DNA of 8,469 nucleotides from NCBI RefSeq assembly GCF_946479975.1, contig NZ_CAMLIX010000210.1:1-8469 (forward strand), read 5' to 3'. Below are positions 1 to 5,486 of this stretch, in pieces. This DNA is from an uncultured Flavobacterium sp. Lineage in GTDB: Bacteria > Bacteroidota > Bacteroidia > Flavobacteriales > Flavobacteriaceae. The position numbers and the translations under genes were made by a program. Each line of letters starts with the position of its first letter. Within the stretch, counting starts at the first letter, position 1. The notes below the pieces were generated by a model. It did not search any database, was not told the origin of the DNA, and saw only the letters and a list, made by a program, of their open reading frames with translations.

Positions 1-1
1 G

Positions 2-379
2 GCGGCTCATGGAGATATTAACTTGATTACCTTATTAATGGGCGCTCAAGGTAAAGGGTTACAAGTTCAAAACCACGATGGCGAATGGATTGATGCCATT
101 GCTGAAGATGACGAATTAGTAATTAATGTTGGTGATATGTTATCTCGTCATACTAACAATAAATTGAAATCTACAATTCACCAAGTGGTAAATCCGCCGA
201 GAGAATTGTGGGGAACTTCACGTTATTCAATTCCGTTTTTCATGCATCCAGTAAGCGATATGCGTTTGGATTGTTTGGAGAATTGTATTGACGAAGAAAA
301 CCCAAAGAAATTTGAAGATATTTCTGCTGGAGAGTTCTTACACGAACGTTTGGTAGAGTTAGGTTTGATTAAAAAATAA
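2..379 (+). CDS. Fe(II)/2-oxoglutarate dioxygenase, isopenicillin N synthase family (3' part only)
   Basis: This is the C-terminal 125 residues of a gene that begins before the window; the reading frame is open from base 2. The catalytic jelly-roll is recognisable. The proximal iron ligands HxD are H3 and D5 of the visible fragment, the distal iron ligand is H60 in STIHQVVNP, and the 2-oxoglutarate-binding RxS is R74-Y75-S76 just before the IPFF strand. This H...D...H plus RxS pattern is characteristic of the IPNS/plant-type 2OG oxygenases, which oxidise a small organic substrate in the cytoplasm using O2 and 2-oxoglutarate. The fragment ends in a normal C-terminal helix. The substrate cannot be told from this portion; bacterial members often have unknown substrates. 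An internal TTG at base 23 is not the real start, because the HxD ligands lie upstream of it. Confidence 0.9.
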   Translation, partial: AAHGDINLITLLMGAQGKGLQVQNHDGEWIDAIAEDDELVINVGDMLSRHTNNKLKSTIHQVVNPPRELWGTSRYSIPFFMHPVSDMRLDCLENCIDEENPKKFEDISAGEFLHERLVELGLIKK

Positions 380-400
380 ACTTACTTAAAATTCAAATAA

Positions 401-416
401 AAATTCCAAATTCCAA
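401..416 (+). repeat. Intergenic 16-mer AAATTCCAAATTCCAA, copy 1
   Basis: The 16-mer AAATTCCAAATTCCAA is itself two copies of AAATTCCA in tandem. Its exact reverse complement occurs at 897-912 on the other side of the SUI1 gene. It forms the left arm of the hairpin described for 401-439. Confidence 0.75.
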
Positions 417-450
417 GTTTTTCTTGGGGTTTGGAATTTAATTTTTAGAT
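401..450 (+). terminator. Hairpin after the dioxygenase gene, probable terminator
   Basis: The arms at 401-417 and 423-439 can form a 17-bp stem with two G-U wobbles around a T5 loop, followed by TTTAATTTTT. It lies 22 bases after the dioxygenase stop codon, so it probably ends that transcript. The left arm also belongs to a repeat family seen again beyond the next gene. The T-tract is interrupted, so strength is uncertain. Confidence 0.5.
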
Positions 451-457
451 ATCTTTA
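424..457 (+). promoter_or_regulatory. Weak candidate promoter for the SUI1 gene
   Basis: TATCTTTA at 450-457 matches seven of eight positions of the Bacteroidota -7 box TAnnTTTG. A TTG at 424-426 lies 23 bases upstream of it, at the upper end of the accepted spacing. It would start transcription about 30 bases before the SUI1 gene. It overlaps the preceding hairpin and lacks the final G, so this is only a candidate. Confidence 0.3.
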
Positions 458-490
458 TACTTAGAATTTATTTTTAGAATTAAAGAAAAT

Positions 491-823
491 ATGGACTTTA
501 AAGATCAATTAAAGAATTTATTTCCAGATCATGAGGAATCGAATGAGCCTGAACAAGTTGAAGAACAAGAACACGTTCTTTACGTTCAAAAAGAGCCGAT
601 GATCTGCAAATTTGAAAAACGAAAAGGAAAAGCAACCACCATAATCGAAGGTTATGAAGGCTCTGACGAGGATTTTAAAATCTTAGCCAAAGAAATCAAA
701 ACCAAATTAAGCGTTGGCGGCACTTTTAAAGACGATTCCATCATAATTCAAGGCGATTACCGCGATAAAATTATGGCGATCTTAAAAGAAAAAGGCTTTA
801 AAACCAAACGTGTAGGTGGATAA
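491..823 (+). CDS. SUI1/eIF1 family translation factor, YciH-like
   Basis: A 110-residue protein with the SUI1 fold. After an acidic, low-complexity N-terminus (residues 13-28, rich in E, Q and H) come the basic EKRKGKATTIIEGY segment (42-55), a helix (59-73), the conserved turn LSVGGTFKDDSIIIQGD (73-89) and a C-terminal helix with the basic end KTKRVGG. In eukaryotes and archaea eIF1 scans for the start codon on the small ribosomal subunit. The bacterial homologue YciH has been linked to start-site fidelity and translation repression under stress, so a cytoplasmic ribosome-binding role is likely. The length is typical for bacterial members. The start ATG follows an A-rich stretch (AAAGAAAAT), normal for Bacteroidota, which seldom use strong Shine-Dalgarno sites. 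It appears monocistronic between two repeat-bearing gaps. Confidence 0.93.
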   Translation: MDFKDQLKNLFPDHEESNEPEQVEEQEHVLYVQKEPMICKFEKRKGKATTIIEGYEGSDEDFKILAKEIKTKLSVGGTFKDDSIIIQGDYRDKIMAILKEKGFKTKRVGG

Positions 824-836
824 AATCCCAATATTT

Positions 837-912
837 AAATTCCAAATCCCAACTTGACATCTAAAAAGACATAAAGCTTCAATTAAATTCAATTTTTTGG
901 AATTTGGAATTT
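837..912 (+). repeat. Inverted repeat of the AAATTCCA family, copies 2 and 3
   Basis: The arm at 837-852 and the arm at 897-912 are complementary at 15 of 16 positions and enclose 44 bases. The right arm is the exact reverse complement of the 16-mer at 401-416. A shorter direct repeat TTAGAAATTG follows at 911-920 and 926-935. The structure could fold after the SUI1 stop codon, but it has no clean T-tract, so I list it as a repeat and not as a terminator. Confidence 0.65.
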
Positions 913-956
913 AGAAATTGGAATTTTAGAAATTGAACCTTAGCAACTTAAAAAAA

Positions 957-1826
957 ATGATACAATCATCAGAATTAATATTAAATCCAGACGGAAGCGT
1001 TTACCACTTAAACCTTCGTCCTGAACATATTGCACACGACATAATTTTTGTTGGTGACCAAAACAGAGTAGAAAAAATCACTCAGTTTTTCGATTCAATC
1101 GAATATTCTACTCAAAAAAGAGAATTTAAAACCCAGACGGGAATTTATAAAGGCAAAAGAATCTCTGTAATTTCAACAGGAATTGGCCCAGATAATATTG
1201 ATATTGTACTAAACGAATTAGACGCTTTAGTAAATATCGATTTAAAAACAAGAGAACCAAAAGAAGAATTGACTTCTCTAAATATCATCAGAATAGGAAC
1301 TTCTGGATCTTTGCAGGAAGATATTCCGGTGGACAGTTTTGTCATGTCTAAATTTGGTTTAGGATTAGACAATATGCTTCGCTCCTATTTAATCGACGAT
1401 GTTTCGATTACAGAAATTGAAGATGCATTTGTTGCTCATACCAATTGGGATCCTAAAAAAGGAAAACCTTATGTAACACAATGTTCTGAGGAGTTAGAAA
1501 AATTAATAGAATCAGATAAAATTTTCAAAGGAATTACAGCAACTGCCGGAGGATTTTACGGTCCGCAGGGACGAGTTTTACGTTTGAATATTCAAGATGA
1601 AGAATTGAATAATAAAATGGATAATTTTAGCCATAATAATACTAAAATTACTAACTTAGAAATGGAAACGGCTGCAATTTATGGACTTTCTGCACTTTTA
1701 GGTCACAATGCTTTATCGCTTAATGCTATTATTGCCAATCGTGCATCTGGAACTTTTAGTGAAGACCCGTATAAAGCTGTAGATGAATTAATTGCTTACA
1801 CGTTAAACAAATTAGCAGGTAATTAA
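957..1826 (+). CDS. Nucleoside phosphorylase, uridine phosphorylase-like (PNP/UDP family)
   Basis: A 289-residue protein of the PNP_UDP_1 superfamily, which cleaves nucleosides with phosphate to a free base and ribose-1-phosphate in cytoplasmic salvage. Visible motifs, in order, are the phosphate-site GDQNR (33-37), STGIGPDNIDI (73-83, compare the STGxG element of the family), RIGTSGS (112-118), FYGPQGR (200-206) and the ribose-binding EMET (235-238) followed by NRASG (261-265). The EMET segment and the early GDxxR fit uridine phosphorylases best, though base specificity cannot be fixed by eye. I chose the ATG at 957, preceded by an A-rich run. A TTG at 933 in the same frame would add eight residues, but it lies inside an intergenic direct repeat and so is unlikely. 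The VOC gene follows after 29 bases with no terminator, so the two are probably cotranscribed. Confidence 0.88.
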   Translation: MIQSSELILNPDGSVYHLNLRPEHIAHDIIFVGDQNRVEKITQFFDSIEYSTQKREFKTQTGIYKGKRISVISTGIGPDNIDIVLNELDALVNIDLKTREPKEELTSLNIIRIGTSGSLQEDIPVDSFVMSKFGLGLDNMLRSYLIDDVSITEIEDAFVAHTNWDPKKGKPYVTQCSEELEKLIESDKIFKGITATAGGFYGPQGRVLRLNIQDEELNNKMDNFSHNNTKITNLEMETAAIYGLSALLGHNALSLNAIIANRASGTFSEDPYKAVDELIAYTLNKLAGN

Positions 1827-1855
1827 TTTTAGGTTGATAATTAAATATCATTATT

Positions 1856-2248
1856 ATGTTTTTGAGAGTGGCGAGACATACCAATAATCTAAAAAAGATT
1901 GAAGATTTTTACGTCGACATTCTTGGTTTTGAATTGCTGGGCGGTTTTGAAAACCATAATAATTATGATGGAATTTTTATTGGAAAATCAGGATTAGACT
2001 GGCATTTTGAATTTACACAGTCTGATGCAAAAGCCAGTCATTCTTTTGATGAAGATGATATAATTGTGCTTTATCCAAAAACAATTTCAAGTTATAATGA
2101 ATTAATAAATAAGCTTACACATAATAATATTTCGACGATAGCCCCTGTGAATCCGTATTGGAAAGAAAACGGAAAAATGATTCAAGATCCAGACGGCTAT
2201 CGAATAGTAATATCATCCTTAAAAGCCATAATAAACGAAATAGAATAA
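1856..2248 (+). CDS. VOC (glyoxalase/bleomycin-resistance fold) family protein, YycE-like
   Basis: A 130-residue single vicinal-oxygen-chelate unit with two beta-alpha-beta-beta-beta repeats. The first repeat runs from RVARHTNNLKKIEDFY (4-19) through ILGFELLG and DWHFEFTQ (48-55). The second contains the helix YNELINKLTHNNI (80-92), NPYW (99-102) and the ending DPDGYRIVI (111-119). H8 and H50/E52 are plausible metal or substrate contacts. The place where many family members have the last metal-binding Glu (DPDGxxxE) is V118. From memory, the NPYW...DPDG(Y/W)RIV ending resembles Bacillus YycE, a VOC protein of unknown function. VOC proteins span lyases, dioxygenases and drug-binding proteins, so no reaction is assigned. 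The stop TAA overlaps the next gene's ATG by one base (TAATG), which suggests translational coupling. Confidence 0.85.
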   Translation: MFLRVARHTNNLKKIEDFYVDILGFELLGGFENHNNYDGIFIGKSGLDWHFEFTQSDAKASHSFDEDDIIVLYPKTISSYNELINKLTHNNISTIAPVNPYWKENGKMIQDPDGYRIVISSLKAIINEIE

Positions 2249-2721
2249 TGTCTGAAACTCATAAAAAAATACTATTTAAATATTACAGCGATTATCTAGA
2301 CGAAGTAGTTTCTGAAACCATGTGGGCAGAAATTATTGATTTAGAAAAAGGACTTTTTAAATTGGATAATATTCCGTTTTTTGGGCCTTTAATTGCAACA
2401 GATGATCTTTTTTATGCCGAATTTGATGAAACTGAAGAGAAATTCATGCACAAGAAAACAATTCAGAACTCTGGAAATTCAATTGTTCAGATTGCGATAT
2501 TAGAAAAAGGTTTTGATGCGGCAATTATTCGAGATAAATTAAAGATCATTAATTGTTTGTCTGAAGCATTAAACGAAACATTTTTTGCAGCAGAAATAGG
2601 AAAAGATGTAGATTATTCATTGGTACGAAACTTGCTGAGTGAATATGAGTCTCAGGAAATTATCGAATTTGCAGAACCTTGTCTTTCAGAAAAACACCGA
2701 ACAGATTTACTAAAAAACTAG
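2248..2721 (+). CDS. DUF4265 domain-containing protein
   Basis: A 157-residue soluble protein with no signal peptide or membrane segment. The N-terminal half matches what I recall of DUF4265: a beta-strand start ILFKYYSD, then ETMWAEIID (23-31), GLFKLDNIPFFGP (35-47), DDLFYAEFDE (52-61) and NSGNSIVQI (74-82). The WAE...LDNIPFF...GD/D pattern is the hallmark. The C-terminal half (88-157) is an alpha-helical, charged tail with no motif I recognise. The function of the family is unknown. The start is the ATG at 2248, fused to the upstream stop. The same frame is open further upstream from a GTG-like codon at 2158, but that segment overlaps the VOC gene and has no family similarity. The coupling to the VOC gene suggests a shared role, not demonstrated. 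Confidence 0.82.
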   Translation: MSETHKKILFKYYSDYLDEVVSETMWAEIIDLEKGLFKLDNIPFFGPLIATDDLFYAEFDETEEKFMHKKTIQNSGNSIVQIAILEKGFDAAIIRDKLKIINCLSEALNETFFAAEIGKDVDYSLVRNLLSEYESQEIIEFAEPCLSEKHRTDLLKN

Positions 2722-2864
2722 TTTCAACACATAGAAACATAGTTTTTATTGCTTCTGTTCAAGATTACCAAAAAAAAAGCAAGCTTTAACACATAGCTAT
2801 GTTTATTTAAATTAATGAAATGTCTTTTTTAAATTTACAAAAACTATGTTTCTATGTGTTTAAA
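2722..2864. repeat. Inverted-repeat intergenic element with central palindrome
   Basis: The arms 2722-2747 and 2839-2864 are inverted copies matching at 25 of 26 positions. The inner 22 (2726-2747 and 2839-2860) match perfectly. Their core reads ACACATAGAAACATAG on the left and CTATGTTTCTATGTGT on the right. The middle holds a related sequence, AACACATAG-CTATGTTT (2788-2804), including the perfect palindrome ACATAGCTATGT (2791-2802). No coding frame lies inside. This resembles a REP/MITE-like intergenic element, and I recall similar CACATAGAAACATAG strings in Flavobacterium intergenic DNA. It could also fold in RNA after the DUF4265 gene. CTATGTTT in the right arm loosely resembles a -7 box, so a promoter role for the gene at 2957 is possible but unproven. 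The remaining bases to 2956 hold nothing I can name. Confidence 0.7.
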
Positions 2865-2956
2865 GAAAATTTTAATCAACAAATTAAACTAAACAAACTA
2901 AAATAAGATTACGCATACGCATACCAAGCAAGCAACTTAACTTAAACTTAAAATAA

Positions 2957-3808
2957 ATGAAAACTGTCAAAATTGCGGGTGTTCCGGAACACTTCAATTT
3001 GCCATGGCATCTATGCATAGAAAATGGTGAATTTGAAGAAGAAGGCATCGACTTACAATGGACAAATGTTCCCGAAGGTACTGGGAAAATGTGTCAAATG
3101 CTTCGTGACGGCGAAACAGATTTAGCGGTAATTTTAACTGAAGGAATTCTGAAAGATATCTCGGCAGGCAATCCGAGCAAAATTGTTCAGATTTATGTGC
3201 AGTCGCCTTTAATCTGGGGAATTCATGTTGATGCGAAGTCTGATTTTCAAACCTTAAAAGATCTAAAAAATAAAAAAGCAGCCATCTCAAGAGTTGGTTC
3301 AGGATCACAGCTAATGGCTTATGTTAATGCAAATGAACAAGGCTGGCAGACTGATGACCTGGAATTTGAAATCGTTAATACAATTGATGGTGCTGTTGAT
3401 GCTTTAACAAGCAAAAAAGCAGACTACTTTATGTGGGAGCGTTTTATGACAAAACCGCTTGTAGATCAAGGAATATTTAGACGTATTGACGACTGCCCTA
3501 CTCCTTGGCCTTCTTTTATTATTGCAGTTCGCGATGAATTCTTGAAAAAGAACCCTAAAGCGGTAGAAAAAATTCTAGAAATCATCAATAAAACAACGGT
3601 TGATTTTAAAGAGATTCCAGAAATTGATAAAAAATTATCGAAGCTTTTTAACCAAAAGGCATCAGATATTAAAGAGTGGTTGAAATTGACCCAATGGTCA
3701 CAGAAAAATTTAACAGAAAAGTCTTTTAATAAAATTCAAAATCAATTATTTGATCTGGGAATTATTGATAAAAAAAGTATTTTTGTAGAAACCGTTAAAG
3801 CACTGTAA
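2957..3808 (+). CDS. NMT1/THI5-like solute-binding-fold protein (Ca3427-like), cytoplasmic-looking
   Basis: A 283-residue type 2 periplasmic-binding-protein fold. The N-terminus MKTVKIAGVPEHFNLPWHL is the first beta-strand of the mature domain, so there is no signal peptide or lipobox. Typical SsuA/TauA/THI5-family features follow: ENGEFEEEGIDLQW (22-35), the MLRDGETDLAVILTEG segment (48-63) with GEVDlav-like spacing, DLKNKKAAISRVGSGSQLMAYV (102-123) containing the ligand-contacting SRVGSGS, and AVDALTSKKADYFMWERF (146-163). The family binds taurine, alkanesulfonates, pyrimidine precursors of thiamine and similar small molecules. The opening strand and GVPEH signature fit the Ca3427-like subfamily as I recall it. 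No ABC permease or ATPase gene is nearby, and the following gene is an unrelated membrane protein. The ligand is unknown. A cytosolic binding or enzymatic role fits the missing signal. Confidence 0.85.
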   Translation: MKTVKIAGVPEHFNLPWHLCIENGEFEEEGIDLQWTNVPEGTGKMCQMLRDGETDLAVILTEGILKDISAGNPSKIVQIYVQSPLIWGIHVDAKSDFQTLKDLKNKKAAISRVGSGSQLMAYVNANEQGWQTDDLEFEIVNTIDGAVDALTSKKADYFMWERFMTKPLVDQGIFRRIDDCPTPWPSFIIAVRDEFLKKNPKAVEKILEIINKTTVDFKEIPEIDKKLSKLFNQKASDIKEWLKLTQWSQKNLTEKSFNKIQNQLFDLGIIDKKSIFVETVKAL

Positions 3809-3827
3809 TATTGCTTTTTTGATTCGT

Positions 3828-4760
3828 ATGATGAAATTCCCTAAAATTGACTTTCCGCAATTAAAATCTAAACTACAGGTGAAATCCCCGTGGGACAGGA
3901 TTATTATTTCGCTGTTGAGTCTTTTGATTACCATTCCGATTTTCATTATACTGCATCAAAACCTAATTGATTTAGAATGGTCATTCAATTTAGATCGTGT
4001 ATTTATCTTTATTTTTGTTTTTGCAGCTGTATTTTTTCTTTTAATGTATCTCAGAACCATCATTATTCTGTGTATTGCAGTTTATTTATTGGTTTTGTTT
4101 TACGGAAGTGTTATTGGGAATTATGGCTTCAGCGAAATCTCAGAAGATTACAATTCGATGATTTATACCATGTCAGACAATCCGTATCCGCAGGATATTA
4201 TTGTGGCAAAACTGCTTCCTTTTCCAAATAAAACAAAAATTATAAATGCTATAGAATATCAAAACCCTAAAGTGCGAAATTTTGCTATTATGGCAACAAG
4301 CAAACATTTTAAAGGAATTAGAGGATATTCAGATTATCGAACCATAATTCAATGTTTTGCTGTTTTTAAAGAAATTAACGGCAGATGGAATTATGTAAAT
4401 GATCCTAAAGAAGGTGATTACATCGCAACCGCCAGCGAATCTTTAGATTATTTCTCTGGCGATTGCGACGATCATTCTATTTTAATGGCGGCCGCTGTTC
4501 GAGCTATTGGCGGTACACCCAGACTTATACATACCAAAGGACATATTTATCCTGAAATTTTAATTGGCTCTATGATTGATTTGGAAAAAGTCAATTATTT
4601 AATTAAAAACGTTCTTTTCGTTAAGGAAAGCTACGGAAAAAAAATCCATTACCATATAGACGAACGCGGTCAGGTTTGGATGAATTTGGATTACACGGCC
4701 ACATATCCTGGTGGTCCGTTTATGTACGAAGAAATATTAGGAGCACTTACTCTTAATTAA
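3828..4760 (+). CDS. Membrane-anchored transglutaminase-like domain protein
   Basis: A 310-residue protein. Three hydrophobic segments near the N-terminus (about 25-43, 58-74 and 76-95) anchor it in the inner membrane. A globular domain of about 210 residues follows. Its transglutaminase-like catalytic triad is visible: Cys213 in FSGDCDDHSILMAAAVRAIGG, His239 in HTKGHIYPEI and Asp288 in VWMNLDYTATYPG. GDCDDHS plus the helix AAAVRAIGGTPRL is the signature of bacterial transglutaminase/protease-fold domains (PF01841 type), which usually act as cysteine proteases or amidases; the substrate is unknown. With three membrane spans the domain's side of the membrane is uncertain; the positive-inside rule (K3, K6, K13 and K15 before the first span) suggests an inside N-terminus and a periplasmic domain. 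The start is ATG 3828; ATG 3831 is equally possible. It is probably cotranscribed with the solute-binding gene 19 bases upstream. Confidence 0.85.
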   Translation: MMKFPKIDFPQLKSKLQVKSPWDRIIISLLSLLITIPIFIILHQNLIDLEWSFNLDRVFIFIFVFAAVFFLLMYLRTIIILCIAVYLLVLFYGSVIGNYGFSEISEDYNSMIYTMSDNPYPQDIIVAKLLPFPNKTKIINAIEYQNPKVRNFAIMATSKHFKGIRGYSDYRTIIQCFAVFKEINGRWNYVNDPKEGDYIATASESLDYFSGDCDDHSILMAAAVRAIGGTPRLIHTKGHIYPEILIGSMIDLEKVNYLIKNVLFVKESYGKKIHYHIDERGQVWMNLDYTATYPGGPFMYEEILGALTLN

Positions 4761-4839
4761 AATCCTCTTTTTTTGGATATCATAAAAAAGTCGTGATTTT
4801 TAGTGGTGAATAAAAATATTTATAAATAATTGATTACTA

Positions 4840-4876
4840 ATATTTTAGTATTGATATTTTAGTATTGATATTTTTT
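4840..4876. repeat. Short tandem repeat, 14-bp unit ATATTTTAGTATTG
   Basis: Two exact copies (4840-4853 and 4854-4867) are followed by a partial third (ATATTTTTT). The repeat sits about 40-75 bases before the lipoprotein start codon. The gap from 4761 to 4839 shows no convincing terminator, only a short ATCC/GGAT pair around T8. The repeat's last unit gives TATTTTTTG, one base too long for the consensus TAnnTTTG, with TTG at 4851-4853, so it may be part of the promoter. Confidence 0.6.
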
Positions 4877-4913
4877 GTAACTTTTTCCTGTTTAACTTCT
4901 TAATCACAAAATC

Positions 4914-5282
4914 ATGAAAAACTCTAAATTATTTACCCTCGTAATTGCAATTGCTGTTGTATTAATGGTTTCATGTCATAGTAAAAGAAACAAGCTCGTG
5001 AATTCATGGAAAGTTAGTGCTGTTGAGCCAAAAACGGCAATGTCAGATTCTACAAAAAATGAGATTCTAACCAACGGAACCCTGACTTTTACAGAAGATG
5101 GTCATGTAACAGGATATTTACTTCGCGAAATAACAGAAGGAACTTACGCTTTGACCAATAAAGGAACAAGTTTGGTTATTAAAGATGAAGTTGGTACGCC
5201 CTACCCTTGTGTGAGTACTATTACGGAGGATAAATTAATTTTAGATGCAAAAGAAGCTAAAATCACTCTCAATAAAATTTAA
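4914..5282 (+). CDS. Small lipoprotein, lipocalin-like
   Basis: A 122-residue exported lipoprotein. The signal peptide has a KNSK n-region and a hydrophobic stretch (6-19), and ends at a lipobox-like LMVSC with the lipidated cysteine at C21. The residues after it (HSKRN) lack the acidic export tag described for surface-exposed Bacteroidota lipoproteins, so a periplasm-facing anchor is more likely. The mature part begins NKLVNSWKVSAVEPK, followed by LTNGTLTFTEDGHVTG and EGTYALTNKGTSLVIKDE, then EDKLILDAKEAKITLNKI. This beta-strand ladder (strand ending LxGsWkv, then G-x-L-x-F-x-x-D-G) is typical of small lipocalin-like or DUF4923-type Bacteroidota proteins of about this length. The ligand and function are unknown. 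The gene appears monocistronic and ends at a strong terminator. Confidence 0.82.
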   Translation: MKNSKLFTLVIAIAVVLMVSCHSKRNKLVNSWKVSAVEPKTAMSDSTKNEILTNGTLTFTEDGHVTGYLLREITEGTYALTNKGTSLVIKDEVGTPYPCVSTITEDKLILDAKEAKITLNKI

Positions 5283-5306
5283 TAAAGGATAAAGTTAATT
5301 CAATTG

Positions 5307-5343
5307 AAAAACCATTCTTAACCACTGTAAAGAATGGTTTTTT
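5307..5343 (+). terminator. Rho-independent terminator after the lipoprotein gene
   Basis: A perfect 13-bp stem pairs 5307-5319 with 5330-5342 around a 10-nt loop. The stem contains AACCATTCTT/AAGAATGGTT and ends in a T-run (TTTTTT to 5343). It sits 24 bases after the lipoprotein stop codon. Its T-run overlaps the -33 TTG of the next promoter (5342-5344). Confidence 0.9.
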
Positions 5344-5371
5344 GATTTTTAAAACGAATTAAATATCTTTG
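5342..5371 (+). promoter_or_regulatory. Bacteroidota-type promoter of the ABC-F gene
   Basis: TTG at 5342-5344, a 19-base spacer, and TATCTTTG at 5364-5371 match the Bacteroidota primary sigma consensus TTG-N17-23-TAnnTTTG. Transcription should begin about 5-8 bases downstream, near 5377, which leaves an unusually long leader of about 105 nt before the ABC-F start at 5484. Confidence 0.82.
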
Positions 5372-5395
5372 CATACTTCAAATAAGTAATACGTT

Positions 5396-5486
5396 ATGTG
5401 AAAAATAATTTCTTAGGAAAAATTTAGTGAGTAACCATCAATTTGTGGTTGCTTAATTATTTATCTATTAAAAGAAAGAAATTATG
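5396..5486 (+). promoter_or_regulatory. Candidate translational attenuator in the ABC-F leader
   Basis: The leader contains an AUG-UGA start-stop pair (5396-5401) and, in another frame, a GTG-initiated nine-codon frame 5398-5427 encoding MKNNFLGKI. The segment 5405-5414 (ATAATTTCTT) is perfectly complementary to 5476-5485 (AAGAAATTAT), which covers the A-rich ribosome-binding region and the first two bases of the ABC-F AUG. Between them a separate hairpin pairs 5431-5438 with 5445-5452 (two G-U pairs). A ribosome held on either upstream frame would cover the 5405-5414 arm and free the start. Ribosome-mediated attenuation is known for resistance genes of the erm and ABC-F types. Its presence here is inferred from sequence only, and A+T-rich DNA makes chance pairing easier. 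Confidence 0.4.

Noticed and set aside
933..956. Upstream TTG start for the phosphorylase
   Set aside because: The TTG is inside a TTAGAAATTG direct repeat in intergenic DNA; the ATG at 957 follows an A-rich run and begins where homologues usually begin.
1145..1372. Open frame of 75 codons on the minus strand inside the phosphorylase gene
   Set aside because: It lies opposite conserved phosphorylase motifs and has no recognisable domain and no promoter; it is a shadow of the + strand gene.
2994..3308. Open frame of 104 codons on the minus strand inside the solute-binding gene
   Set aside because: The protein has no family resemblance and its composition looks like the reverse complement of the conserved + strand gene.
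3746..3946. Minus-strand frame across the junction of the solute-binding and transglutaminase genes
   Set aside because: It spans two real genes in antisense, is only 66 codons long and shows no motif.
3977..4231. Alternative + strand frame rich in Phe and Cys within the transglutaminase gene
   Set aside because: It is an out-of-frame reading of the T-rich membrane segment; the other frame carries the membrane spans and the catalytic triad.
5431..5452. Hairpin in the ABC-F leader as a transcription terminator or riboswitch
   Set aside because: The stem is only 8 bp with two G-U pairs and no T-run follows, and no known riboswitch pattern is visible; I kept it only as part of the possible translational attenuator.
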